Assembly: GCA_046346665.1 (NCBI GenBank)
Contig: JAXMHQ010000024.1
Coordinates: 20,584 to 84,583 of the forward strand
Direction: 5' to 3'
Origin: JAXMHQ01 sp046346665
Lineage (GTDB): Bacteria; Verrucomicrobiota; Verrucomicrobiia; Limisphaerales; JAXMHQ01
Length of the DNA: 64,000 nt
Shown here one piece after another: positions 7,853-15,918 of the stretch. The notes beneath the pieces were generated by a model. That model did no database searches. It was not told the DNA's origin and saw nothing but the letters and a program-made list of their open reading frames with translations. A program made the position numbers and the translations under genes. Position 1 is the stretch's first letter, and every line of letters starts with the position of its first letter.

Positions 7853-8895
7853 AAAACACGCCTGTTGAAATCCCCACGCTGGTGCGCATGAAGGAAGGCG
7901 CGCTGGACCGGCTCGGTCTTTACGCCCGGCGCGCCGCGTTTCACAAGGTCGTGCTGCTGACCAGCACCGGGCTGCCCGACTCCATCCTCGCCCGCGCCCG
8001 CGCGGCGCTGAGATCGGAATCGATTGAAGTGCTGCAGGAACAGGAGGTCCTTTCTTCCAGCTACGAACACGCGCAAAAGGTTTTTGAGGCGCTGCCGGTC
8101 GACACGCGCGCCGTCCTCGGACTGGGCGGCGGCAAAGCGCTCGATGTGGCCAAGTACGTTTCCTTCCTTCTCCGGCTGCCGTACGTCGCGGTGCCGACGT
8201 CGCTGTCGAACGACGGATTTTGCAGTCCGCAATCCAGCCTTGAAATCCGGGGCAAACGGCGGTCGCTCCCGTCCGCGATGCCCTACGGCGTTGTGATCGA
8301 CACCGAAATCTGCCTGAACGCGCCGGTGGTTCTCTGGTGCGCCGGCATCGGCGATTCCGTCGCGAAGATAACGGCCGTGCGCGATTGGAAGCTGGCGTTC
8401 GCCGCGAACGGGACGCCGGTCAACGATTTCGCCGCACTGCTGTCGGACGCGACGGTGTTTCAACTGATGGCAAACCCGAAGCGAGACCTGGACGGCATCC
8501 GGCTGCTGGCGACGGCGCTGATGTTGAACGGCGTCGCGATGGAGATCTGCGGCTCCTCCCGCCCGGCCAGCGGCAGCGAGCACCTGGTCTCGCACGCGCT
8601 CGATGCCATCAACCCGAAACCCCGGCTGCACGGATTGCAGGTCGGAGTGGCGACCTACCTCGTCAGCCAGCTTCAGCAACACGGCACCCAGCGCATTGCC
8701 GATCTCTTCGACGCGACCGGGTTCTGGGATGAAATTCGGCGGGATCCGTTCGTGAAAAAGGACTGGCTCGCCGCGTTCCGATCCGCGCCTTCCATCAAGC
8801 CGGGCTATTACACGATCCTTTCCGAGCCCGGCTCCGCCGAAAAACTCGGGCACTTCCTGGAAACAGATCCCCGGCTGAAGGGATTGTTCGTCTGA
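7849..8895 (+). CDS. egsA: sn-glycerol-1-phosphate dehydrogenase-like enzyme (EgsA/AraM family)
   Basis: A 348-residue member of the iron-containing alcohol dehydrogenase-like/glycerol dehydrogenase superfamily. The NAD(P)-binding signature GLGGGKALDVAK is near residues 92-103 and PTSLSNDG at 116-123. Likely metal ligands are Asp169 (GIGDSVAK), His245 or His249 (GSEHLVSHALD) and His261 (LHGLQVG). The combination PTSLSNDGFCSP plus GSEHLVSHALD is typical of archaeal EgsA and bacterial AraM, which make sn-glycerol-1-phosphate from dihydroxyacetone phosphate, rather than of GldA. In archaea this sets lipid stereochemistry; in Bacillus AraM feeds heptaprenylglyceryl phosphate. It is coupled to the HAD phosphatase by an ATGA overlap. 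No prenyl-glyceryl synthase is in the window. Confidence 0.85.
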   Translation: MKNTPVEIPTLVRMKEGALDRLGLYARRAAFHKVVLLTSTGLPDSILARARAALRSESIEVLQEQEVLSSSYEHAQKVFEALPVDTRAVLGLGGGKALDVAKYVSFLLRLPYVAVPTSLSNDGFCSPQSSLEIRGKRRSLPSAMPYGVVIDTEICLNAPVVLWCAGIGDSVAKITAVRDWKLAFAANGTPVNDFAALLSDATVFQLMANPKRDLDGIRLLATALMLNGVAMEICGSSRPASGSEHLVSHALDAINPKPRLHGLQVGVATYLVSQLQQHGTQRIADLFDATGFWDEIRRDPFVKKDWLAAFRSAPSIKPGYYTILSEPGSAEKLGHFLETDPRLKGLFV

Positions 8896-8911
8896 TCCAG
8901 TAAAAGCGCTC

Positions 8912-9012
8912 CGCAGATTGCGCAGATTGCGCAGAGGGGATTTGGGCATGGCGCCTTTGGCGGTGGCATCATTTCCCTGGCCAATCCGCGAAATCTGCGA
9001 AATCTGCGGATT
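8912..9012. repeat. Degenerate tandem repeat with inverted partner (GCAGATT/AATCTGC)
   Basis: Bases 8912-8935 hold CGCAGATTG repeated about 2.5 times. Bases 8983-9012 hold the inverted form AATCCGCGAAATCTGCG-type units, again repeated. The 47-base spacer has no motif I recognise. The layout (short tandem copies, spacer, inverted tandem copies) recurs at 54255 and 59216. It lies in the 282-base gap after the dehydrogenase gene. Confidence 0.75.
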
Positions 9013-9177
9013 GCCTTTTCCGCATTTGCTCCTGCGGAGTCGTCATTTTTTCCAATTTAGCCGGCGCGGTTTTGGCCGATATCAACAAGGATAGTTGCCG
9101 GGTTTCTCAGGGTGAAAAGGTCAGCCAGATTCTTTCAATTTACCCCGGGCCATGTTGTGTCGGCCGGGGATTTCGGC

Positions 9178-9963
9178 ATGCGCTGGATCCTGGTCTTGCT
9201 GCTGGCGGCCGCTGGGGCCGCCCCGGCGCTCGCGGAGGACAGCGTCGAATCCCTCGCCAAGGCCGCCCAGAATCCGCTGTCGCCCGTCCTGACCGCGCCG
9301 CTGCAGAACAACTTCAACCTCGGCATGGGGCCTGACAATGAAATGGGCTACCAACTGAACATCCAGCCCATTATTCCGATCGCGCTCAGTTCGAACTGGA
9401 ACTGCGTCGTCCGCCCTATCCTGCCGATCCTCGACATCCCGCTGGGCGGCGGACAACGCCAGGCCGGGCTCGGCGATTTGAAGGTGGAGACATTCCTGTC
9501 GCCAAACACCCGGAGCGACGTGCTGTGGGGCGTGGGCCCGATGGCGATGTTTCCGACGGCCACGGCGGATTCGCTGGGCGCCGGCCAGTGGAATTTCGGT
9601 CCGTCGCTGGTCGCGGTTGTATCGCGCGGACCGTGGGTGATTGGAGCGCTGATCACTCAGACCTGGTCCGTGGCCGGCGAGAGCGGGCGCCCTCCCACCT
9701 CCCCGTTCAACATTGAACCTTTCGTCAACTATAACCTCCCGCACGGTTGGGCGATCGGCACCAGTCCGACTTTCACCGCGGACTGGAAGGCGCCCGACGA
9801 TGCGTGGACCGTCCCGCTGGGGGGCGGCATCTCGCGCACTTTCAAAATCGCCCGGCAATCCCTCTCGCTCAGCGGCTCCGTTTATTACAATGTCGTCCGC
9901 CCGCAATTCCAGGAGCACTGGCAGCTCGAACTCACCCTTTCGTTCCTGTTTCCGCCCACATAA
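9178..9963 (+). CDS. Outer-membrane MetA-pathway-like transporter
   Basis: A 261-residue protein with signal peptide MRWILVLLLAAAGAAPALAED, then a beta-strand-rich body beginning with a conserved opening (NPLSPVLTAPLQNNFNLGMG). Strand motifs such as YQLNIQPIIPIAL, GLGDLKVETFLSP and ending LTLSFLFPPT follow. This resembles the phenol-degradation MetA-like/neuromedin-type transporter family (PF13557-like), 12-ish strand barrels often next to catabolic genes. The ATG at 9178 is chosen because it starts the signal peptide; longer in-frame starts add a non-signal leader. It precedes the Ntn hydrolase by 25 bases and probably belongs to the same transcript, so it may import the substrate or product of that enzyme. 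Confidence 0.75.
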   Translation: MRWILVLLLAAAGAAPALAEDSVESLAKAAQNPLSPVLTAPLQNNFNLGMGPDNEMGYQLNIQPIIPIALSSNWNCVVRPILPILDIPLGGGQRQAGLGDLKVETFLSPNTRSDVLWGVGPMAMFPTATADSLGAGQWNFGPSLVAVVSRGPWVIGALITQTWSVAGESGRPPTSPFNIEPFVNYNLPHGWAIGTSPTFTADWKAPDDAWTVPLGGGISRTFKIARQSLSLSGSVYYNVVRPQFQEHWQLELTLSFLFPPT

Positions 9964-9988
9964 ACCTCAACATCCAAAACGAACTAAT

Positions 9989-11140
9989 ATGAACTCCACC
10001 CTGCCTCCAGCTCCCCGGCAAATGAACGCCGGTCTGAAAACGATCCTCTGCGCCGCCCTGGCGCCCTGGCTTCTGACCGGCCCCGCCGGCGCCTGTTCCT
10101 TCGTCGATGTCCAGGCGACGGACGGCACGGTCGCGATCGGCCGGTCCATCGAATGGAGTTTCCCGATGGGTTACACCTTCATGATCATTCCGCGCGGCCG
10201 CGCGTTCACGGGCAGTTACCCCGCGGACAAGGTGGCACCCGGTTTCAAGGGAACGACCTGGACCAGCAAGTATGCCTATGCGGGAGTCGGTGTGGCGGTG
10301 CAGGCCGGGCTGGATTCCGGGCAGAACGAAGCGGGGTTGAACATGGAAGGATTGAACCTGCCCGGGTTCACCGAGTTTCAAACCGTCACACCCGAAAGCA
10401 AGGCCGTGATCGCGCTTTCGGACCTGGGCGACTGGCTGCTGGGCAACTTCGCGACGGTGTCGGAGGTGCGCGACGCATTGCCGAAATGCACCGTCTGGAC
10501 GCCGGCCGTCTCCAGCGAAGGCAGCGCCAGCATCCATATCGTGGTCACCGACCGCACCGGCGCCGGACTGGTGATCGAATACGTGAAAGGCAAATTGAAC
10601 CTGCACGACAACGTCACGCATTCGTTCGCCAACAGCCCGCCGTACGACTGGCACCTGGCGAACCTCCGGAATTACATGACGCTCACCAGCAAGGACACCG
10701 CGCACGTCTCCATGAACGGCTACACGCTGGACCAGCTCAGCACGGGCGACGGATTGACCGGGCTGCCGGGCGATTTCAAATCGGCTTCGCGTTTCGTGAA
10801 GCTGAGCCTGCTGCGGTCGTTTGCGGCGCCGGTCGCCAACTCCGCCGAGGCGTGTTCCCTCGCCGGCCACATCATCAACACGGTCGACATCCCCATGGGC
10901 GCGGTGAACTCGGGCGATTACCAGGGCAAACCCCTGCTCGAAACAGCGCAGATCGTGTTCGTGAAGGATCTCACCCACAACAAATTGTTCGTCGCGGATT
11001 ACGCGCACCGGTTGAATTACGTGTTCATCGACCTGAACGCGCTGTTCGCGCTGAACAAACCGGTCGGCCCGGTCCTGTTCTCCAAGGTGCTCGACCAGCC
11101 GCCGATCAATGTGACCGAACAGATTCTGCAGGCGAAATGA
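9989..11140 (+). CDS. Choloylglycine hydrolase/penicillin V acylase family amidase
   Basis: A 383-residue exported linear-amide C-N hydrolase. After a signal peptide (about residues 14-35) the mature chain begins at Cys36 in GACSFVD; an N-terminal Cys nucleophile exposed by processing is the hallmark of this Ntn-hydrolase family. GRSIEW near residue 51 matches the conserved Arg/Asn region. Family members cleave bile salts, penicillin V or N-acyl homoserine lactones; the environmental setting makes a bile salt unlikely. The Cys could also be mistaken for a lipobox Cys, but AGAC is a poor lipobox. Its stop overlaps or abuts the start of the amidohydrolase (ATGATCATG), so the two are coupled. 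Confidence 0.9.
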   Translation: MNSTLPPAPRQMNAGLKTILCAALAPWLLTGPAGACSFVDVQATDGTVAIGRSIEWSFPMGYTFMIIPRGRAFTGSYPADKVAPGFKGTTWTSKYAYAGVGVAVQAGLDSGQNEAGLNMEGLNLPGFTEFQTVTPESKAVIALSDLGDWLLGNFATVSEVRDALPKCTVWTPAVSSEGSASIHIVVTDRTGAGLVIEYVKGKLNLHDNVTHSFANSPPYDWHLANLRNYMTLTSKDTAHVSMNGYTLDQLSTGDGLTGLPGDFKSASRFVKLSLLRSFAAPVANSAEACSLAGHIINTVDIPMGAVNSGDYQGKPLLETAQIVFVKDLTHNKLFVADYAHRLNYVFIDLNALFALNKPVGPVLFSKVLDQPPINVTEQILQAK

Positions 11141-11142
11141 TC

Positions 11143-13125
11143 ATGAACAGGTTCAAGCGGATTTGGATCCCACTGCTGGCCGGGGCGCTGTCGGTCGCGC
11201 CAGCCTTCGCCGACGGCAGCGTCAACGAGGCGATCGGAAACGGTCTGAAAGCGGCGGCGGCAGCGCCGGTGACGATCTACACCGCCGGCAAAATCGTCAC
11301 CATGGAACCCGCCAACCCGGTGGCAACCGCCGTCGCAGTCCGGGGCGATCGCATCGTTGCGGCCGGTTCGCTGGATGAAGTCAAAGCCGCGCTGGGCGGG
11401 ACGAATTATGTCGTCGACAGCACTTTCGCGGCGCGTGTGCTGCTGCCCGGATTCATCGACCAGCATTTGCATCCGATCCTCGGCGCGCTCACGTTGTCGA
11501 CCGAGGTGATCGCGCCCGAGGCCTGGGTGCTGCCCGAGCGCACCTTTCCCGCGGCCGGCACGCCGGCCGAATACTTCGCCCGGCTCAGGGCCGCGGAGGC
11601 GTCGATGACCAATCGGACCGACTGGCTTTTCAGTTGGGGTTATCACGAGCTCTGGCATGGCAAGCTCGACCGGGCGACGCTCGACGGCATCAGCGCGACG
11701 CGCCCCATCATGGTGTGGCAGCGGTCGTGCCATGAATTCTATCTGAACTCCGCCGCGATCCGGGCGCTGGGCCTCACCGAGCAGTCCATGCAGGGACACG
11801 GCGACGCCAGCCGGATGTTCAACTGGGCGGAAGGCCACTGGTGGGAGACGGGCATGAACCTCATCATCACGCCGCTGCTGGGCGTTTTCGCGACACCGCA
11901 GCGATTCGAATTTGGGCTCAAGCAGATGATCGCCTACGAACATTCCAAGGGCGTCACCGCCTACTGCGAACCCGGGGCGCTGGTCACGCCGGACCTGCTC
12001 AAGCTTTACCACCAGATCCTCGGCGCCGATGACACGCCGTTCTACAGCTTCTTCATCGTGGACGGCCGGGGCTACATCGACCGCGGCGTGCCCGCCGCCG
12101 CAGCGCTCGCCGACGGCGAACAGATCATCCGCGACAACGCCGCCGGCAAAGTCGCGTTCTTACCAAGGCAGATCAAACTCTTCGCCGACGGCGCGATCAT
12201 CTCGCAGCTCATGCAGATGAAAACACCCTACCTCGGCGCCGACGGCAAACCGGATCCCTCGCATCACGGTGAATGGATGACCACGCCAACAAACCTCGAA
12301 GAACGCAGCAGGGTTTACTGGGACGCGGGCTACCAGATTCATGTGCATGTCAACGGCGACGAGGGGCTTGAAGTGCTGCTGGACATCCTGGAATGCCGGA
12401 TGCGCGAGAACCCGCGCCCGAACCATCGAACGGTGATCGTTCACTTTGCCAATTCGAGCGAGGAACAGGTCGCCCGCATTGCGCGCTTGGGCGCGATCGT
12501 CAGCGCGAACCCGTATTACCCGGTGGGGTTTGCCGACAAATACAGCGTCGTGGGCCTCGGGCCGGAGCGGGCCGACAGCATGGTGCGGTCGGCATCTGTC
12601 GTGAAGCGGCATATCCCGCTCTCGTTCCACTCGGACCTTCCGATGGCTCCGAGCGACCCGTTGTTTCTCGCGTGGTGCGCCGTCAATCGCGTGACCCCGT
12701 CCGGCCGCGTGGCTGCACCCGAACAGCGCATCAGCATCGAGGACGCCCTCCGCGGCATCACCATCGAAGCCGCCTGGTCGTGGCAGAAGGAAAACGAACT
12801 GGGCAGCATCGCGCCGGGAAAGATCGCGAATTTCACCGTGCTGGAGCAGGACCCGATGACGGTGGACCCGATGAAGCTGAAGGATATTCCGATCTGGGGA
12901 ACGGTTTTCGAGGGCCGGCTTTTCCCAATCGCGAAGAACACGGCCGGTTCCGCCGGCGCGCCGTCCTCCTGGAACGCGACCGCAACGCCTGCCGGGCTGC
13001 CGCTGCCGCCCTGTTTCGCCCCCGGCGCCGCCAATGCGGGCGGCGAGGATCATTGCGGCGCGTGCAGCTTCAACCGGCTGCTCGCCCGGAACGGCCTGCC
13101 CCACCTGGGCCCGGCCCGACATTGA
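11143..13125 (+). CDS. Exported amidohydrolase (YtcJ-like, amidohydrolase 3 family)
   Basis: A 660-residue protein with signal peptide MNRFKRIWIPLLAGALSVAPAFADG. The TIM-barrel metal-dependent hydrolase opens with VTIYTAGKIVTMEP, carries the metal HxH in LPGFIDQHLHP, the later His motif HVHVNGDEG and the distal Asp in HSDLPMAPSDP. YtcJ-like enzymes hydrolyse amides, carbamates or N-acyl compounds; the substrate is unknown. A start at 11137 (MIMNRF) is equally possible and overlaps the previous stop. Odd feature: after the barrel (about residue 590) is a Pro/Ala tail with a short Cys/His cluster (DHCGACSF) not expected in the family. Together with the upstream acylase and porin-like gene it suggests a periplasmic N-acyl amide degradation unit. 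Confidence 0.85.
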   Translation: MNRFKRIWIPLLAGALSVAPAFADGSVNEAIGNGLKAAAAAPVTIYTAGKIVTMEPANPVATAVAVRGDRIVAAGSLDEVKAALGGTNYVVDSTFAARVLLPGFIDQHLHPILGALTLSTEVIAPEAWVLPERTFPAAGTPAEYFARLRAAEASMTNRTDWLFSWGYHELWHGKLDRATLDGISATRPIMVWQRSCHEFYLNSAAIRALGLTEQSMQGHGDASRMFNWAEGHWWETGMNLIITPLLGVFATPQRFEFGLKQMIAYEHSKGVTAYCEPGALVTPDLLKLYHQILGADDTPFYSFFIVDGRGYIDRGVPAAAALADGEQIIRDNAAGKVAFLPRQIKLFADGAIISQLMQMKTPYLGADGKPDPSHHGEWMTTPTNLEERSRVYWDAGYQIHVHVNGDEGLEVLLDILECRMRENPRPNHRTVIVHFANSSEEQVARIARLGAIVSANPYYPVGFADKYSVVGLGPERADSMVRSASVVKRHIPLSFHSDLPMAPSDPLFLAWCAVNRVTPSGRVAAPEQRISIEDALRGITIEAAWSWQKENELGSIAPGKIANFTVLEQDPMTVDPMKLKDIPIWGTVFEGRLFPIAKNTAGSAGAPSSWNATATPAGLPLPPCFAPGAANAGGEDHCGACSFNRLLARNGLPHLGPARH

Positions 13126-13151
13126 AGGGGCCGAGCCTGCGCTACAAACCA

Positions 13152-15749
13152 TCACGGCGACATCAGTCGGTAGAAGACAGAGCCGACGGATGGATCGATG
13201 GGTACGCTCATCTGGTTGGTGCCGTCAGAATCCGGCACCGTGACCCAATTCGTGCCGAGACCTTCGCCCGGCGCGTTGGTTTGCACCTGGAGAATCCAGC
13301 CGGCGTAAAGCTCGGGCCACGATAGAGTGAGCGTGGAGAGATCGCCGGAAATTGAGACGCCGAGCGGCGGGGGAATCTGAACCGGGTTCGACACCGTGAC
13401 CACGCAACCCGAGACGAGGCCGCCGTCGAGGGTCGTCGCGGAAACCGTCGCGCTGCCGGCAGCGACGGCGGTGACCAGGCCGGAGGAATCTACCGTGGCG
13501 ACGTTCGGATCGGCGGTGGACCAGGTGACGGACGGATACGTGGCATTCGCGGGAGCGACGGTCGCGGTGAGTTGGAAGACGGCGCCCGGGTTGGTGGAAA
13601 CCGAGTCCGGAGCCACACCGATGTTGGTCACCGCGACGGAGGAACTCATCCAGATGACGCCGCGACCGGCACTGCTCATGTAGACGCGTCCGTGGACGTT
13701 TTTGTCGCCCTCGATCAGCCCGGCGTTGCCGCGTCCGCCGTATTGATGCTGGTCGTCGTTGACGCGGACCCAGGTGGCGCCGCGGTCGTTCGAGCGATAC
13801 ATGCCGGTGGCGCTGCCGCTGGTGGGTCTGCCCCAGATGAAGAGGGTGGGATAGGAAGCGCCCGGGGCGGCTTTGCCGAACGCGAGCGCGTCGCAGACAT
13901 TGAGGTTCCCGCTGTAAAATGTAGCGCCGGAATTGGTGGAGTATTTCACGCCCCCGGTGCCGAGCGAAACCCAGACGTGCCCTTCGAACCCGGGCGCGAC
14001 GCGCAGGGATCCGCCGGTGCCGGCAGAGCCGGAACGATAGAAGTTAAACCCGCCATTGGTGCTCACGTAGACGTAGCCGTCGCTGCTGTTGTAGGCGTAG
14101 AATTTCGAGGAATTCTCGGAATCTCCCTTCGGGCTGGCGGCGAAGGTCACGCCCGCACACGGGATCCACGCCGTGGCCGGGTTGGTGTTGACGTAACACG
14201 CGTTGGTGCTGCTCATCGTCGAACGCCACACCACGGTGGAACCATCCGCCGACATTCCCACGTAACCGTCGGTCATGCCGTTCGGCGCGGAGGGATATTT
14301 CGTCCACCCGCTGTAAGGTCCCGTCGAGTAATAACATTCCCCGCTGGCGTAGACCGCCGCGTAGACATTCGTGCGCTTCGAGGCGTACGCGAAATCGCGC
14401 ACCTGGCTCATGGTGAGCGACGGCGAAACGTTGATGTCGGTATGGACAAAGCCGTTCTGGTCGCCGACCGAATTGAGGAACGGGCCGCCATTGGGCACGC
14501 TGCAGAAGGTGATCGGCACGGTTTCCTCCAGGCCGCGACACATGAATTTCCAGGTGGACGTCGTCAGCCCTGCGTTCAGGTTCGTGGTGGAAAAAATGCC
14601 GTTGCCGGAGCCGATGAAGACGCGGTTGGTGTTGAAAGGATCGAGCGCCAGGGCGCCGGCCCAGTGGACGGCATGGTTGACGATGTACGGAAATCCGTTG
14701 GGATTCATCGTCACGCGGCCGCTGGCGATGATGTCCGTCCAGTTCGTCCCGCCATTCGAGCTCACGTAGATCCGGTCGCCCCAGCCCCAGGGCTGCTGCA
14801 GCCATTCCGAGTAGGTGCTCGCCACGACGAAATCGGGATTCTGAGGCGAAACGCTGATGCCGCAGTAAGTCAACGTGCCGCTCGGCGAACAGTTCCGCCA
14901 GGTCGAATTGGTCAGATTGTATTTCCACAGGGAGCCGTTCGGATCGACGCCGTAAGTGAGATACAGATTGTTGTTGGAAGACAAGGCGGCCTTTTCCGGG
15001 TAGCCGTTGGTCGGCTGGTTGGAAACCGGCGCCCAACTGACGCCGCCGTTGTTGCTCACGTAGAGATTCGTTCCGGTTCGGAATACGCCGACGAAAATGC
15101 GCGGGGTCGCGGTGCCGGAGCTGCCGCTTTGGGGATCGAACAGCACGAAGCTGATGCTTGTGCCGCCGACGCTGAGGCTGCTCACCGCGTTCCACGTGGC
15201 GCCGGAGTCGGTGCTCTTGAAAAGCCCGTTCGCGCGGCTGCCGCAAAACAGAACGTTGCCCAGGTTCGGGTCCACCGCCAGCGTCTCGCCCTTCTGCCGG
15301 TCCGGCCCGTTCCCGTTCGCCTTGAATTTCGAAGTCACATCCGTGATCGCGAAGGTCGCCCCGTAATCGCTCGACCGCAGCACCGCGCTGGCGCCGCCGT
15401 TCCAGTAGGACGTCCCGGCAAGGATGTAAACCTTGTTCGGCGATTGCGGGTCGACGGCAATGCTCTCGACGCCCTGGTAGGTGGTCTGGTTTTGCGAATT
15501 CCAATCCAGCAATGGAATCCAGGATTGATTCAGTTCATCCCAGCGGTAGGCGCCGCCAACGTCGGTCTTGGCGTAAAACAAATTCTGCTGGCCGGGAACG
15601 CCGAGCACGCCGGTGACATAACCGCCGCCGCCCAGGATGACGTTGCCGAACGTGTTTTGCGCCTGCGCCGAATGCGAATTCAGCAGCAGGAGGGAAAGGA
15701 GACCCACACCGGTGGCGTGGCCGCGCGAGAAACGACGAGGATGAAACAT
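13152..15749 (-). CDS. GH74 xyloglucanase with bacterial Ig domain and shared C-terminal module
   Basis: An 865-residue secreted enzyme with signal peptide ending LLLLNSHSAQAQ. GH74 is recognised from GGGGYVTGVLGVPGQQNLFYAKTDVGGAYRW (the Asp in TDVGG matches the catalytic base) and many BNR/Asp-box blades (SSDYGATF, STDSGATW, SSNGGTNW, SNDRGATW) of two seven-bladed propellers, with a second catalytic Asp expected near LALDPFNTNRVFIG. GH74 cuts the xyloglucan backbone. After the propellers (about residue 700) come a Big_2-type Ig domain (VAPDSVSTNPGAVFQLTATV) and a final 70-residue module with GWILQVQTN, NWVTVPDS and VFYRL, shared with other enzymes here. I chose the ATG at 15749; upstream in-frame sequence is the repeat. 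Confidence 0.9.
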   Translation of the reverse strand: MFHPRRFSRGHATGVGLLSLLLLNSHSAQAQNTFGNVILGGGGYVTGVLGVPGQQNLFYAKTDVGGAYRWDELNQSWIPLLDWNSQNQTTYQGVESIAVDPQSPNKVYILAGTSYWNGGASAVLRSSDYGATFAITDVTSKFKANGNGPDRQKGETLAVDPNLGNVLFCGSRANGLFKSTDSGATWNAVSSLSVGGTSISFVLFDPQSGSSGTATPRIFVGVFRTGTNLYVSNNGGVSWAPVSNQPTNGYPEKAALSSNNNLYLTYGVDPNGSLWKYNLTNSTWRNCSPSGTLTYCGISVSPQNPDFVVASTYSEWLQQPWGWGDRIYVSSNGGTNWTDIIASGRVTMNPNGFPYIVNHAVHWAGALALDPFNTNRVFIGSGNGIFSTTNLNAGLTTSTWKFMCRGLEETVPITFCSVPNGGPFLNSVGDQNGFVHTDINVSPSLTMSQVRDFAYASKRTNVYAAVYASGECYYSTGPYSGWTKYPSAPNGMTDGYVGMSADGSTVVWRSTMSSTNACYVNTNPATAWIPCAGVTFAASPKGDSENSSKFYAYNSSDGYVYVSTNGGFNFYRSGSAGTGGSLRVAPGFEGHVWVSLGTGGVKYSTNSGATFYSGNLNVCDALAFGKAAPGASYPTLFIWGRPTSGSATGMYRSNDRGATWVRVNDDQHQYGGRGNAGLIEGDKNVHGRVYMSSAGRGVIWMSSSVAVTNIGVAPDSVSTNPGAVFQLTATVAPANATYPSVTWSTADPNVATVDSSGLVTAVAAGSATVSATTLDGGLVSGCVVTVSNPVQIPPPLGVSISGDLSTLTLSWPELYAGWILQVQTNAPGEGLGTNWVTVPDSDGTNQMSVPIDPSVGSVFYRLMSP

Positions 15750-15837
15750 GAATACTTGCCCCCTGTGTTGAAGGGGACGCCGTAAAAATGACACAATTCC
15801 GGCAATCTGTCTTGTCGGCAAAATTGCTGACACCAGC

Positions 15838-15917
15838 CCGGGAGGGCCGGCGTCCCCGCCGGCCCAAATCAACGCCTCTGATCAGTTGGGGACGGCGAGG
15901 ACGCCGTCCCTCCCGGG
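15838..15917. repeat. Twin perfect hairpins, mutually inverted
   Basis: Two hairpins lie between GH74 and hcp. The first has stem GGGCCGGCG (15844-15852) with CGCCGGCCC (15857-15865) and a TCCC loop; the second has stem GGGACGGCG (15889-15897) with CGCCGTCCC (15902-15910) and an AGGA loop. The outer CCCGGGAGGG (15838-15847) and CCTCCCGGG (15909-15917) also pair. It starts right after the hcp stop, so a terminator role is possible, but there is no U-tract. Confidence 0.8.
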
Positions 15918-15918
15918 G

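Noticed and set aside
10153..11142. Extended upstream frame of the amidohydrolase
   Set aside because: The first 330 codons overlap the Ntn acylase in another frame; the signal peptide begins at 11143.
13572..15785. Long plus-strand frame opposite GH74
   Set aside because: Antisense of a clear GH74 gene with characteristic blade motifs; the frame has no start signal or domain.
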